The notes: generated by a model not told the origin, from the letters alone. A DNA stretch of 64,000 nt from Lentisphaeria bacterium (GCA_003526375.1 DPDG01000074.1:62001-126000); one strand, 5' to 3'. Numbered from the stretch's first letter, positions 1 through 9,820 are shown. Translations and numbers: made by a program.

Positions 1-59
1 GCCAGGCCGCCGACCCGTCTCAAAATACTGTTCAATGCCGTTGCCAATCATCATCCCCC

Positions 60-74
60 GTGCAGGCGCTGCAC
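60..74. terminator. Small inverted repeat just past ychF
   Basis: GTGCAG and CTGCAC arms flank a 3-nt loop immediately downstream of the ychF stop codon on the minus strand. There is no clear T-run, so a terminator role is only a guess from position. Confidence 0.25.
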
Positions 75-1175
75 TTAAACCGAAAATCTTACGAAAACGG
101 AATCTCCGTCCTGCACGACATACTCCTTGCCCTCGATGCGGAGACGCCCCGCCTCCTTCGCGCCGTTCCACGACCCGTATTTCATCAGGTCGTCATACGA
201 AACGACTTCCATGCGGATGAAGCCCTTCTGCATATCGGTGTGAATCTTGCCCGCCGCTTCGGGCGCCGTCATGCCGCGGGTAATCGTCCAGGCGCGCGAC
301 TCCGTGGGGCCGGCGGTAAAGAACGTGATGTAATCCAGCAGACGGTAGCCGGTATGGATCACGCGCTCCAGACCGCTTTCCGTCACGCCGATATCCTCCA
401 GAAACACCTGCGCTTCTTCCGGCGTCATCGTGCTGAGGTCTTCTTCCAGTTTTGCGCAGACCGGCACCACTTCCAGACCATGCCGGGCAGCGTCCTCAAT
501 CAATTTTCCGGATTTCTCATCCTTGCCGAAATTGCGGAAGGAGTCTTCATCCGTATTCGCGCACACAAACGCGGGCATCAGGGTCAGAAGCTGAAGATCG
601 GCAACCGCCTTTTTCACTTTCGGATCGCTCATATCGGGCTTCGGCAATCTGCCGTTGCCGAGCTCTTCGACAAAAGAGGAAGCCAGCTCGAACTCGAATT
701 TCGCCTCGGCGTCCGCGTTCCGTATCTGCTTGCGCGCACGTTCAAGTTTGTTGTTGAGATGATCCAGGTCGGCAAGCATGAGCTCTGTCAGGATCAGCTC
801 AAGGTCATGGGCGGGATCGACGCGCCCGGCGACATGGACAATGTCCGGGTCATCGAAAAGACGCACCACATGGGCAATCGCATCGACTCCACGGATGTGC
901 CCGAGGAACTGGTTCCCGAGTCCCTCGCCCTGGCTCGCGCCTTCGACAAGCCCGGCGATGTCAATAAATTTCAAGGTCGTCGGGACGATTTTGGCGGAGT
1001 GTTCCATCTTGGCAAGTTCGTCCAGCCGTTTGTCCGGGACGGGAACGATTCCCGTATTCGGATCAATCGTGCAGAACGGAAAGTTTGCCGACGCCGCGCC
1101 GCCTTTGCACAGCGCATTGAAAAGAGTCGATTTCCCGACGTTCGGGAGTCCGACGAAACCACATGCGAAACCCAT
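75..1175 (-). CDS. ychF: Ribosome-associated ATPase YchF (OLA1 family)
   Basis: This is an OBG-family P-loop protein that in other bacteria binds ribosomes and hydrolyses ATP in preference to GTP. The sequence shows the Walker A/G1 loop GLPNVGKST at residues 9-17 and the G3 DIAGLV at 72-77. The G4 position reads NTDE at about 207-210, in place of NKxD; this is the substitution that goes with altered nucleotide specificity in YchF. A C-terminal TGS-like region runs from about 280 to 364. The 366-residue length is normal for the family. The gene diverges from murD across a region of about 215 nt. No oddity is seen and the assignment is secure. Confidence 0.96.
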   Translation of the reverse strand: MGFACGFVGLPNVGKSTLFNALCKGGAASANFPFCTIDPNTGIVPVPDKRLDELAKMEHSAKIVPTTLKFIDIAGLVEGASQGEGLGNQFLGHIRGVDAIAHVVRLFDDPDIVHVAGRVDPAHDLELILTELMLADLDHLNNKLERARKQIRNADAEAKFEFELASSFVEELGNGRLPKPDMSDPKVKKAVADLQLLTLMPAFVCANTDEDSFRNFGKDEKSGKLIEDAARHGLEVVPVCAKLEEDLSTMTPEEAQVFLEDIGVTESGLERVIHTGYRLLDYITFFTAGPTESRAWTITRGMTAPEAAGKIHTDMQKGFIRMEVVSYDDLMKYGSWNGAKEAGRLRIEGKEYVVQDGDSVFVRFSV

Positions 1176-1390
1176 AGTATGCTCACTCCACTTTCTGAAA
1201 AGTACGTTATGTCCCCGGCGTCGCCGCCCTGAAACTGAAATTCAAAAAAAAGACTCTTAAAAATACTTGCACATCGTGCTTTTTTCAATCTGTGAAGTAT
1301 ATTAAAATGCAAATAATAACAGGATACCGGGAAAATAACGCCGGAACTCTCATTACGGAGACGGTTTCTCACATCAATTCGGGATGCACT

Positions 1391-2773
1391 ATGAATCAGA
1401 AAAACAGCGTTATGATCTGCGGATTCGGGGTCAGCGGAAAAGCCGCCGCACGGCTCGCCGGATACCTCGGAAAACATATTGTCCTTGTCGATGAAAACAA
1501 TTCGCGCGAAATGCGCGACCAGGCGGCGGAAATAAAAAAACAATATCCATGTGAGATGGAACTCTATTTCTCCTGGACGCCGGAAATCACCCTGCCCCGC
1601 TGCGAAACCGCGGTCATGAGTCCCGGAATCCGCCGAGGCACTCCGCTTTTCCAGACGGCGGAACAGAGCGCCGGAAAAGTCATCAGCGAACTGGAATTCG
1701 CATTCAGCCATATCACCTGCCCGATCGCCGCAATCACCGGAACCAACGGCAAGACAACCACGACGGAACTGACCACCGCGCTCCTCAAGGCGTCCGCAAT
1801 CCGCGCGGAGTCCGCCGGAAACATCGGGCACGCCCTCAGCGACTGCGCGATCGAAGTGCTGGAACAGCGCGTCAAATACCTTGTCGTCGAAGTCAGCTCC
1901 TTCCAGATCGATACGATCTCGAAGTTTCCGGAATGCCCCGCCGCAATCCTCAACATCGCCAGCGACCATATCGATCGTCACGGCGGCATGGACGCTTATG
2001 CGGCAACCAAATTCCGCATCTTCGCAAGCTCTCCGGAAGCTCCGCCGGAAACACGGATCATCAACAGCAGTCTCATGGATTGCAAAAACCGCTTCCTTCC
2101 CCCGGAGCTCCCCATGACCACATTTTCCGCAACCGATCCACGGGCGGATTTCACTCTTGAAAACGGCATCATCCGGTTTCGCGGCAGGGAGATACTGCCG
2201 TTTGCGGAATCCCGTCTGAAAGGCGTTCACAATGCGGAAAACATCATGGCGGCGCTGGCTCTGGTCCGCGCGCTTCTCGGAGAAGACGCCATCTTCGCCT
2301 CATGCGTCAAAGAGGCGATCCGGGCGTTTCAGCCCGATGCACACCGCATGGAAGTTTTTCTTGAAAAGAACGGAGTGAGATACATCAACGATTCCAAAGC
2401 GACCAATCCTCACGCGGTCAATGCGGCGGTCGGGACATTCGCAGACGGCAGAAACATAATCCTGATTCTGGGCGGACTCGACAAGGACATGGATTTCACC
2501 GAACTGGAAAAGAGCCTGCCTCATATCCGGCAGGCATTCCTGATCGGGCAATGCAAGGAAAAGATTCACGAGGCAATCGCCCGCAAGGTCAAATGCAAGA
2601 TGTCCAGCAGTCTGGAATCGGCGGTCAAGGACGCCTGTTCAATTGCGGAGGCGGGAGACTGTGTGATGCTTTCCCCCGCAACCGCCAGCATGGACATGTT
2701 CAAAAACTATGCCGAACGCGGAAACCGTTTCAAGGAAATCGTGACGGAACTGCTGGCCCCGAAAGAGCAATGA
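1391..2773 (+). CDS. murD: UDP-N-acetylmuramoylalanine-D-glutamate ligase MurD
   Basis: MurD adds D-glutamate to UDP-MurNAc-L-Ala in the cytoplasm during peptidoglycan synthesis. The start at 1391 (MNQKNSVMICGFGVSG) puts the Rossmann-like N-terminal domain at the beginning and gives 460 residues, close to the family norm. An upstream in-frame start at 1292 would add 33 residues with no family resemblance. The ATP-binding loop GTNGKTT lies at about residues 117-123. The central-domain segment NIASDHIDRHGG and the C-terminal segment INDSKATNPHA are typical of Mur ligases. The Shine-Dalgarno sequence is weak. The gene stands alone here rather than in a visible dcw cluster. Confidence 0.94.
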   Translation: MNQKNSVMICGFGVSGKAAARLAGYLGKHIVLVDENNSREMRDQAAEIKKQYPCEMELYFSWTPEITLPRCETAVMSPGIRRGTPLFQTAEQSAGKVISELEFAFSHITCPIAAITGTNGKTTTTELTTALLKASAIRAESAGNIGHALSDCAIEVLEQRVKYLVVEVSSFQIDTISKFPECPAAILNIASDHIDRHGGMDAYAATKFRIFASSPEAPPETRIINSSLMDCKNRFLPPELPMTTFSATDPRADFTLENGIIRFRGREILPFAESRLKGVHNAENIMAALALVRALLGEDAIFASCVKEAIRAFQPDAHRMEVFLEKNGVRYINDSKATNPHAVNAAVGTFADGRNIILILGGLDKDMDFTELEKSLPHIRQAFLIGQCKEKIHEAIARKVKCKMSSSLESAVKDACSIAEAGDCVMLSPATASMDMFKNYAERGNRFKEIVTELLAPKEQ

Positions 2774-2791
2774 CGCCGGAACTTGCGCTTT

Positions 2792-4639
2792 TCATTTCCC
2801 ATCCCGGAAAAAACGGTAAATTTTTCCTTCGATCAGAGTCACCCAGATTCCGCCGCCAGGACCGGCGGCGATCTTGTTGATCGAGGAGTTGCCGCATTTA
2901 TATGTCCAGAGCAGTCTCCGCGTTCCGGCATCCACCGCCGCCAGTATCCCCTGGCGCGATCCGGCAAACACAATCCCGTCATGTTCCAGCAGAGGACACG
3001 GATTGTGCTCATAGCCGAACTTCGCATCGACGTTCCAGAGACTGCGGTATTCAGGCGCGTCGGCATCCACGGCAATGATCAGGCCGTTCATTGTCTTGCC
3101 GTAAACCCGCTTTCCGTCAACGGAACCGCACTGGGACTCACGGACGGAAAACTGTCCGGAACGCCAGAGCTGACGTCCCGTCCGCAAATCCAATGCGGTC
3201 ATAAAGCGGTCCGGCGCAACAAGAAACACTTTGCCGCAACTGATGACGGGAACGCAGTTCCCCGGAGAATACAGCTTCTGCGGATGACCGTTGTTCCAGC
3301 TCCAGAGCAGCGATCCGTCCGACTCGTTCAGGCAATAGAGATGGCGGTCCCATGCGCCGAATACGACCCTGCCTCCGGCGACCGCAGGCTGTGCCTGAAA
3401 GATTCCCTGCACCCCGGTCCAGCTCCAGATTTTCCGTCCGGTCTTCACGTCAATCTTGCAGAATTCCCCTTTTCCCAGCCCCATATAAAGAAAACCGTCA
3501 TGAATCAGCCCGTCATTGATGACCGGAGCACGGGCGGGAAGCTTCCAGAGAACGTTCCCCGTATCTGCGTCAACTCCGGCAATCTCGTTTCCGATACTGC
3601 CTGCGATGACCACGCCACAGCCATACAGCGGCGTCGAATGAACCGTCCCGCCGAGATCAAGAGTCCATAGCGTCTTCTGTTTCTTCCAGTCATACGCGCG
3701 GAGTTCACCGGTGGAAGTTCCGTAGTACAGGACGGTTCCACGAAACGCAAGTCCGGTGAATATGGAAGCGTCCGCACTCAGAATCAGTTTTTCGCTCCAA
3801 CCATCCGGCAGCCTGCCGCCAGGCGGCGCGGGCGGGGGAGGAGGCGGCAGATCGCCAAAAGTCTCCCCTGCCCCGAACGCATAAACTACTTTGGAGAGCG
3901 GTTCTCCGAGCTTCTTCTCATAGATTTCAAAACGATCGCCGTTCATTTCAACCACGGTATATCCGAAAGAACGATCTTTCGGCATATACAGGGCGCGCCC
4001 CATCACGCCGGGAATGCCGTCCAGATTATAGGCGCGAAGCGCATGTCCGTGGCCGAAGAACATTGCCGCGGCACGATATTTCTTCATCAGGGCAATGACC
4101 GCTCCGCCGTTGCTCAGCCATTCATTTGCGGGATAGTGCGCGATGAAGACAGGACGCTCCCCCTCCTTCAGTTCCGATTGCAGAACCTTCTCCATCCACA
4201 GGATATCTTCCGCTTTCACATGACCGTCCCCCATTTTCATGTAAGGGCCCGTATTGAACCCGACGAACAGCCATTTTCCGCTTCTGAACAGGAAGCGGTC
4301 GCCGCCCCACAGACGGTTGATCGTCAATCCGGCGCTTTCCGACCAGTTTGTCTCATGATTCCCCGGAACAAGGTAATAAGGAAGGCGCAACCCGGAAAGA
4401 CGCTTTTTCACTGTTTCCAGTTCGGCGTCCGTCCCCTGATTGGAGATATCGCCGGAAACGACCGCGAAATCATATCCGCCCCGGTTGATCTCATCGACCA
4501 CCCTGCCCAGAGCCGCGTCATTCGGCGTTCCGGGGCTCACATGAAGATCGGTCAGCAGCGCAAAACGCGCCGCATGAACATAAGAACAGCAACAGCATAA
4601 AAACAGAATGAGAAAATATTTCCAGCTCAGACTCCGCAT
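2792..4639 (-). CDS. Secreted metallophosphoesterase fused to a PQQ-type beta-propeller
   Basis: The 615-residue protein begins with a signal-peptide-like segment (residues 1-23, with four consecutive cysteines at 15-18). A calcineurin-like phosphoesterase domain follows. Its metal-binding motifs are all present: DLH (31-33), GD (63-64), GNHE (93-96), H at 168 and GHGH (196-199). A proline-rich linker at 265-273 leads into a run of PQQ-like propeller repeats (about 285-610) with recurrent LWxxxxG and AVDAxTG patterns. The metal site suggests phosphomonoester or diester hydrolysis in the periplasm or at the surface. The propeller probably binds a ligand or protein partner. The substrate cannot be told. 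It converges with murD. Confidence 0.85.
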   Translation of the reverse strand: MRSLSWKYFLILFLCCCCSYVHAARFALLTDLHVSPGTPNDAALGRVVDEINRGGYDFAVVSGDISNQGTDAELETVKKRLSGLRLPYYLVPGNHETNWSESAGLTINRLWGGDRFLFRSGKWLFVGFNTGPYMKMGDGHVKAEDILWMEKVLQSELKEGERPVFIAHYPANEWLSNGGAVIALMKKYRAAAMFFGHGHALRAYNLDGIPGVMGRALYMPKDRSFGYTVVEMNGDRFEIYEKKLGEPLSKVVYAFGAGETFGDLPPPPPPAPPGGRLPDGWSEKLILSADASIFTGLAFRGTVLYYGTSTGELRAYDWKKQKTLWTLDLGGTVHSTPLYGCGVVIAGSIGNEIAGVDADTGNVLWKLPARAPVINDGLIHDGFLYMGLGKGEFCKIDVKTGRKIWSWTGVQGIFQAQPAVAGGRVVFGAWDRHLYCLNESDGSLLWSWNNGHPQKLYSPGNCVPVISCGKVFLVAPDRFMTALDLRTGRQLWRSGQFSVRESQCGSVDGKRVYGKTMNGLIIAVDADAPEYRSLWNVDAKFGYEHNPCPLLEHDGIVFAGSRQGILAAVDAGTRRLLWTYKCGNSSINKIAAGPGGGIWVTLIEGKIYRFFRDGK

Positions 4640-4727
4640 CGTTCAAAATCCTTTCCCGCTTTACAGTTGGTTCATCCGTCACAATACCACAGAAAGAAAA
4701 AAATACAACTTTTTCTTCTTTGCCCCC

Positions 4728-4784
4728 TTGACAATGAAGACACTTTCGCTTATAATGTAAATCGTATGACGTAAATCGTATTAC
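4728..4784 (+). promoter_or_regulatory. Promoter and direct-repeat operator of the first LacI-family gene
   Basis: TTGACA (4728-4733) and TATAAT (4751-4756) are separated by 17 nt. Immediately downstream the 11-mer GTAAATCGTAT occurs twice, at 4757-4767 and 4771-4781, so it covers the likely transcription start. This placement is what autorepression by the following LacI-type protein would need. The operator role is inferred. Confidence 0.7.
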
Positions 4785-4808
4785 TCTAACAGTCGCATGG
4801 AGTGTCTT

Positions 4809-5792
4809 ATGGGAATCGGAATGAAAGAACTGGCCTCGCTGGCGGGCGTTTCGCAAACCACCGTTTCGCTGGTTTTGAACGGGAAAGCGGACGGACGCAT
4901 CGCACGTGTCAAGCAGGAAAAGGTGCGGGAGCTGGCGAAACAATACAATTACCGTCCGAATCTCTCCGCCAAAAGCCTGCGTCAGCAGAAACAGTATACA
5001 ATCGGCGTCAGTATGCCGATGCCTGTCAACACCGGCTATTCCGATATGCTGTCTCTGGTTCAGGAAAAGCTCGCGGAACGCGGTTACATGGCGCTTTTTT
5101 CATTCTGGAAAACGGTGGAAGGGATCGAAAAGGCATTCGAGTCCATATTCCTGCATAATGTCGACGGCATCATCGCGTGGGACTACCATGAATGTCTCGC
5201 CCGTGAAAAGATTCCGGCGGTGATTTACGGAGCGGAAATACCCGGATTCGACGCCGTCATGCAGGATTATGCGTTTTCCTCAAAGACAACCGTAAAATAT
5301 CTGCTGGAACTGGGGCACGTGGAAATCGGTTATCTGGGACCGCTGGAAGACCCCAGAGCGGAATTCCTGCGGCAAAATCTGGAAGAAGCCCGACTTCCGG
5401 TCAGAGAGGAGTGGTTCATTCCGGCAAAAGGGACACTGCCCGGAGGCAATGACGCCATGCCGGAGTTCCTGTCCCTGAAAAAACGTCCGACCGCTCTTGT
5501 TGCACAGAACGACTCCATCGCTGCCGGCGCCATGTTCTGCGCGATCCGTTCGGGAATCCGCATCCCGGAAGACCTTTCCGTAATCGGATTCAACAACACG
5601 GTGACGGCGGCGTTCACCCTCCCTCCCCTCACGACATTCAACACTCATACGAATGACCTGGCCGATGCGTTGGTCGATCTGTTGATGAAACGCCTTGAAA
5701 CCCCGGATATGCCGGTTCAGGTCAGTAAAATCCGCCCGGAACTTGTCATCCGTGAATCCTGCAAATCCATTACAGAAAAGGAAATTAAATGA
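4809..5792 (+). CDS. LacI-family transcriptional regulator (module 1)
   Basis: This is a DNA-binding repressor of the LacI/GalR family. It has an N-terminal helix-turn-helix (MKELASLAGVSQTTVSLVLNG), a hinge-like segment (RPNLSAKSLRQQ) and a periplasmic-binding-protein-like sensor domain ending near VIGFNNTVTAAFTLPPLTTF, a typical LacI-family C-terminal segment. Possible starts are 4797, 4809 and 4821; 4809 is chosen because GGAG at 4799-4802 sits six bases before it. It is followed within about 40 nt by a prepilin-like gene and then a DUF4838 protein, which it probably controls. The effector is unknown, most likely a sugar. Confidence 0.88.
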   Translation: MGIGMKELASLAGVSQTTVSLVLNGKADGRIARVKQEKVRELAKQYNYRPNLSAKSLRQQKQYTIGVSMPMPVNTGYSDMLSLVQEKLAERGYMALFSFWKTVEGIEKAFESIFLHNVDGIIAWDYHECLAREKIPAVIYGAEIPGFDAVMQDYAFSSKTTVKYLLELGHVEIGYLGPLEDPRAEFLRQNLEEARLPVREEWFIPAKGTLPGGNDAMPEFLSLKKRPTALVAQNDSIAAGAMFCAIRSGIRIPEDLSVIGFNNTVTAAFTLPPLTTFNTHTNDLADALVDLLMKRLETPDMPVQVSKIRPELVIRESCKSITEKEIK

Positions 5793-5833
5793 ATACAAAG
5801 AGAACAATACCATCAAAAGACAAGGAGAAAATA

Positions 5834-6541
5834 ATGCGGAAGTGTTTCACCCTTATCGAGTTACTCATCGTTATCGCGATCATCGCGATTCTTGCGGGCA
5901 TGTTGCTGCCGGCGCTGAATGCGGCAAGGCAGAAAGCCTGTGACATCCAATGCAGGAATAACATCAAGCAGATCGGAATGGGATTCGTCATGTACACACC
6001 GGACAACAAAGAATATTATCCGACCAATTACATTTCGCATGCCGCATACGTAAAACTGATCTACAGTTACGTCACGGCGAAAAACAGCGATTTCATCAAA
6101 ACCGGAGACACCAATGTAAAAGACAAACTCTGGTGGTGTCCGAACTGGTCGGCAAAAATAACAACAGCCAATAATTATACATATTCCATCAATGGCATCT
6201 CTTACGGGTGCAACAGCAACGTATCACATTACAGCAAAGACTGGGGAACAGCCAAAAAAATTTCGCAGATCAAATCGCCTTCCAGCCTGCTGGTCGCGGG
6301 CGAATCCCTGAACGGAGACCTTGCATTCACTCCGGCACAGGCGAACAGCGGACGTTATCTGCTGAACACCTCTACCGTAAACGGCAGACATTTCGGAAAA
6401 GTTGCCGTGGCGACTGACGGCAGATATTTTTACAACGGTTTCGCTAATACGGTGCATGCAGACGGGCATGTTGCACCATATCGGGCACCTTACCTGAAAG
6501 CAATCTCAAATACAAAAGAACCCTGGAGTTCTTTCAAATAA
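5834..6541 (+). CDS. Prepilin-like secreted protein with uninterrupted leader (module 1)
   Basis: The protein starts MRKCFTLIELLIVIAIIAIL, a prepilin peptidase cleavage site followed by the hydrophobic pilin helix, then a soluble domain of about 200 residues. A late HADGHVAP segment is characteristic of the large planctomycete/Lentisphaera group of pseudopilin-like proteins. Start 5834 is chosen over 5789 because AGGAG lies just before it and the leader is then short. The gene sits between its LacI regulator and a DUF4838 hydrolase 16 nt downstream, so it is likely co-transcribed. It may be a pseudopilin that anchors or helps export the neighbouring enzyme; that is inference. It serves as an intact-leader comparison for the interrupted copies near 20.2 and 25.9 kb. 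Confidence 0.88.
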   Translation: MRKCFTLIELLIVIAIIAILAGMLLPALNAARQKACDIQCRNNIKQIGMGFVMYTPDNKEYYPTNYISHAAYVKLIYSYVTAKNSDFIKTGDTNVKDKLWWCPNWSAKITTANNYTYSINGISYGCNSNVSHYSKDWGTAKKISQIKSPSSLLVAGESLNGDLAFTPAQANSGRYLLNTSTVNGRHFGKVAVATDGRYFYNGFANTVHADGHVAPYRAPYLKAISNTKEPWSSFK

Positions 6542-6557
6542 CATCATCAAGGAAAAT

Positions 6558-9395
6558 ATGAAAATGAAAAAACTGACGGCAACTTTACTATCCGCTGTTC
6601 TGGGAGTTTACGCAATGGCAGGAGACACACTGTTCCAGAATGGAAAAACCGAATGGAAGATCGGAATTTCACCGAAAGCGGTTCCGGCGGAACAATATGC
6701 GGCACAGGAACTTCAGACGGCATTGCAGAAGATTTCAGGAGCGGAATTCCCCATCCTCAAAAGTGAAACATTCCCTGACGGCAACACAATCATCATCGGT
6801 TCGCCGGACAGTACCCCGCAAATCCGGGAAAAAGCGGATGCGCTCAAGCTGAAGAAAGGCAATACCGAAGAACTTGCGGTTTATACGCTCGGCGGCAATC
6901 TCTATCTTGCGGGCAACAATCCGCGCGGCGCGCTGTATGCGGTCTATTCGTTTCTTCAGAATCAGCTCGGAGTCCGCTGGTTCTGGCCCGGAGACGACGG
7001 CGAATTCATCAGGAAAAAGAACAGCTATCCCCTGCCGCAGTTAAGTTTCAACTACAAGCCGCCGTTCCGTTTCCGCGAAATGACGCCGTGCGGGCTCCAT
7101 TACCACGTCCCGACGGAAATCTGGCTTGCGCGCAATTTCATGAACGGAGGTTCCCGCACGCTCTCCGTCCGCGAAAAGGCGGGTTTCTACCGTCTGGACG
7201 GCGGACACTGGGTTTCCATCGGCAAAAGAGAATTTGCAAAGCATCCCGGATATTTTTCCCTGATCGACAACAGGCGTGTGCCGGAAGGCGAAGCCGGATG
7301 CTGGTCGAATCCCGATTTCACGAAAATGATCGTGCAGAAACATCTTGATCTCATCAAAAAACGTAAATTCGATCTGCTGAACACATTCCCCGCGGATATC
7401 ACGCAGCGCTGCGAATGCGCGGAATGCGTGAAGAATCCCGATCCCTCCTCACGCTGGTTCCAGTATTATCACAAACTGATTCAGGAGATACGGAAAAGCG
7501 AGCCGCAGATGATGTTCGCCGGAATCGCATATCAGGAATACAGAACGGTGCCGGCCGCAAGAGTCGAAGGGCTGGAATACGTGGAATACTGCCAGTACAA
7601 CCGCTGTTACGTTCACAAATTCGAAGATCCGTCCTGCAGCCTGAACCGCAAATCCATGGAGGAGCTGAAACGCTGGCAGGAAAAAGCGCCGATGGGAATT
7701 TACGGATACGAATTCGACGTATTCAAGGGAGCCATGTACCTTCCTTTCTGGAACATGCTGGCAGATGAGATGAAGCACTTCCGCGACATGAAGCTGGTCC
7801 GTATGAAAACCGAGCTCGGCGTCTATTATCCCAAAGACGCAAAACGCGCCGATCTTCCGCAGCAGGCGCACCGCCTCTCCAACTATCTGTATGCTCAGCT
7901 CATGTGGAACCCCGCCGCAGAAACCGATACGCTCCTCAGAGACTGGTGCGACACGGTATACGGCGCCGGCGCGGAGGCAATGTATGCCTATCATCAGGCG
8001 ATGGCGAAAGCATGGGATTCCATGAAAATCCATCTGACCTATTTCGGAGCCGATCCCGGAGGAGCGGCGAAAAACCTCATCAATGACAAACTGATTCAAT
8101 TTGCAAAAGCTCAATTCAAAACAGCGGAAGCGGATGTAAAGAAGGAAAAGAATCCGCTGCTCCGCAAACGGCATCTGGACGAAATCGCGCTTGAAGCGGC
8201 GCTGTTCGGCAAATGGGAGAAAGCGTATCAGGTCGCCCGCGACAATGCCGTAACGGTATGCCCGCCCCTCCTGAAAGGCGGCAATGAGTTTGAAAAACTC
8301 GGAAAGCTTCCGATGACAAGCAAAAAAGGGACGCATCTGCCCACGGAGACCAGAATCTACCGGACACCGGACGCACTTCACATCCAGGTGGTCTGCATGG
8401 AACCGGATATGAAAAATCTTCGCAAAGGCAAAACCGGACACGACGTCAATCTTTGGAACGACGACAGCATCGAACTGTTTCTTGACCTGAACGACGGTTC
8501 CAGCTACCGCCAGATGGCAGTCAATCCGGCAGGCGGCACCTATGACGCAGCCGGTTCGGATAAGAAGTGGAATCCCGTCTGGACGGCAACGCCGGTGCTT
8601 GAGGCGGAGCGCTGGATCATGAACATACAAATACCGTTCGCATCGCTTGGAAAGACACCGAAAGACGGCGATCAGTGGAAAATCATCGTAATCCGCAACA
8701 GCAAGCCGGAAGCGTGCGGGTTCCCCGCGCCGGCACACCTTGATCTCAGCCGGGCGGCAACACTCTATTTCTCGAAAAACACCGATCCGGACCGCCGCAT
8801 GACGTGGATCTCCACGCCCGCGCTTGCCGGCGGACGGCGGTTCGAAAGCTGTAAAACGGCATTCCTGAAAGACGGCTGGCAGGTTCAGAACGTCAAGGGG
8901 CCCGAAGGGGCAAAGAACGTCGATCTCTCCGACAGCAAACTGATTGTCATTGAGAACTATCAGAACAAACTTCCGCTTGGATTTTACCGGGAGACACTGA
9001 TTCCGGCGGTGAAAAACGGTGCAGTCGTCGTTTTCTCCTGTTATTTCTGGGTGCATGAACTGCACAAACAGTTCGACGATCCGACCTATCAGATGAAATT
9101 CGCGGAAAATGCCTCCAAAACCAGAAAACCGTCCTGGATTGCTCAGAACAGTTTTGCAGATACTCCCAATAAGATCAGAGAGGTGCTCCGGCACACGCCG
9201 TCCGGCAACTTCATTCCGGCATATCCCGGCAAATGGGAGGAGCTCGCCAGGCAGCAGACAGCCAAAGGGGAAGAACAGCCGTTCATTCTTGCGCGTCCGC
9301 TCGGCAAGGGCATGGTTGTACTGACCGGCGACATCGGAGGCAATGTCAAACTCCTGGAGAATATTCTGGAATACAACAAGGCGATCAAGAGATGA
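6558..9395 (+). CDS. Secreted DUF4838 glycoside-hydrolase-like protein (module 1)
   Basis: The product has 945 residues. After a signal peptide (about 1-21) comes an N-terminal region resembling the alpha-glucuronidase (GH67) N-terminal domain, with AAQELQTALQKISG and the segment LYAVYSFLQNQLGVRWFWPGDDGEF. The DUF4838 core follows, including a Cys-containing stretch RCECAECVKNPDPSSRW. A CBM9-like domain lies at about 580-740 (NLWNDDSIELFLD, AVNPAGGTYDA). The C-terminal domain contains GKGMVVLTGDIGG. The family is presumed to act on complex glycans, but the activity is not established. It is preceded by AAGGAA and is the last gene of module 1. It is closely similar along its whole length to the frameshifted gene at 11865-14685. 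Confidence 0.85.
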   Translation: MKMKKLTATLLSAVLGVYAMAGDTLFQNGKTEWKIGISPKAVPAEQYAAQELQTALQKISGAEFPILKSETFPDGNTIIIGSPDSTPQIREKADALKLKKGNTEELAVYTLGGNLYLAGNNPRGALYAVYSFLQNQLGVRWFWPGDDGEFIRKKNSYPLPQLSFNYKPPFRFREMTPCGLHYHVPTEIWLARNFMNGGSRTLSVREKAGFYRLDGGHWVSIGKREFAKHPGYFSLIDNRRVPEGEAGCWSNPDFTKMIVQKHLDLIKKRKFDLLNTFPADITQRCECAECVKNPDPSSRWFQYYHKLIQEIRKSEPQMMFAGIAYQEYRTVPAARVEGLEYVEYCQYNRCYVHKFEDPSCSLNRKSMEELKRWQEKAPMGIYGYEFDVFKGAMYLPFWNMLADEMKHFRDMKLVRMKTELGVYYPKDAKRADLPQQAHRLSNYLYAQLMWNPAAETDTLLRDWCDTVYGAGAEAMYAYHQAMAKAWDSMKIHLTYFGADPGGAAKNLINDKLIQFAKAQFKTAEADVKKEKNPLLRKRHLDEIALEAALFGKWEKAYQVARDNAVTVCPPLLKGGNEFEKLGKLPMTSKKGTHLPTETRIYRTPDALHIQVVCMEPDMKNLRKGKTGHDVNLWNDDSIELFLDLNDGSSYRQMAVNPAGGTYDAAGSDKKWNPVWTATPVLEAERWIMNIQIPFASLGKTPKDGDQWKIIVIRNSKPEACGFPAPAHLDLSRAATLYFSKNTDPDRRMTWISTPALAGGRRFESCKTAFLKDGWQVQNVKGPEGAKNVDLSDSKLIVIENYQNKLPLGFYRETLIPAVKNGAVVVFSCYFWVHELHKQFDDPTYQMKFAENASKTRKPSWIAQNSFADTPNKIREVLRHTPSGNFIPAYPGKWEELARQQTAKGEEQPFILARPLGKGMVVLTGDIGGNVKLLENILEYNKAIKR

Positions 9396-9422
9396 CACGG
9401 GTAAAAAAGCCCGGAAAAAATG

Positions 9423-9458
9423 AGGTGAAGGCTTCCCGGCCTCCACCCCCACTTTTTT
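9423..9458 (+). terminator. Intrinsic terminator after module 1
   Basis: GGTGAAGGC (9424-9432) pairs with GCCTCCACC (9439-9447) with one mismatch, followed shortly by six T residues at 9453-9458. It lies 28 nt after the DUF4838 stop codon. Confidence 0.7.
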
Positions 9459-9820
9459 GATCTCCTCTTTTAGAATCAGGAGAAGACTTTCCCCGTCAGC
9501 AGGCTCTCTCCAGAACCAACAGGAGGAACGGACGGGGACCTCTTAAAATCCCGTCGTAAAAGCGAACTGTCATGTAAAAACAAAATGTCAACTCTTTTTG
9601 CTCTTTTCGCCAAAATGTGATGCAGCGCATCACGGGGACGATTGCGAAATCCGCAGAAAAACAAAATTGAATCCAACCTTGTTTCCGGCGCTCCGGCAAT
9701 CTTAAGCCCGCCGTCGAAAATCCAGACGGCAGGACGTTCGGCTTCGGGAAGATAGAAATGCCGTTTTTCCCCTGTTCCTCTTTTCCTGCAATAAAATCAT
9801 GATTTTTCCATTACAGGGAC
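9459..9820. other. Non-coding interval between modules 1 and 2
   Basis: About 360 nt hold no convincing gene. The only structured feature seen is a perfect inverted repeat, GTGATGC-AGC-GCATCAC, at 9617-9633, which could be an operator or a short hairpin. Short minus-strand open frames here have no recognisable start signal or family resemblance. Confidence 0.5.

Noticed and set aside
4757..4781. A CRISPR-like repeat
   Set aside because: Only two 11-mers separated by 3 nt; this is an operator-type direct repeat. No CRISPR array was found anywhere in the window.
7449..9452. A minus-strand open frame of 667 codons opposite the first DUF4838 gene
   Set aside because: It is fully antisense to a clear gene with a good ribosome-binding site, and its protein resembles nothing known. 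Other long antisense frames (for example 60-1232, 971-2230, 33034-34443, 35870-37012, 54213-56357) were left out for the same reason.
9476..9699. Short minus-strand open frames between modules 1 and 2
   Set aside because: No ribosome-binding site, no promoter facing them and no recognisable protein features.
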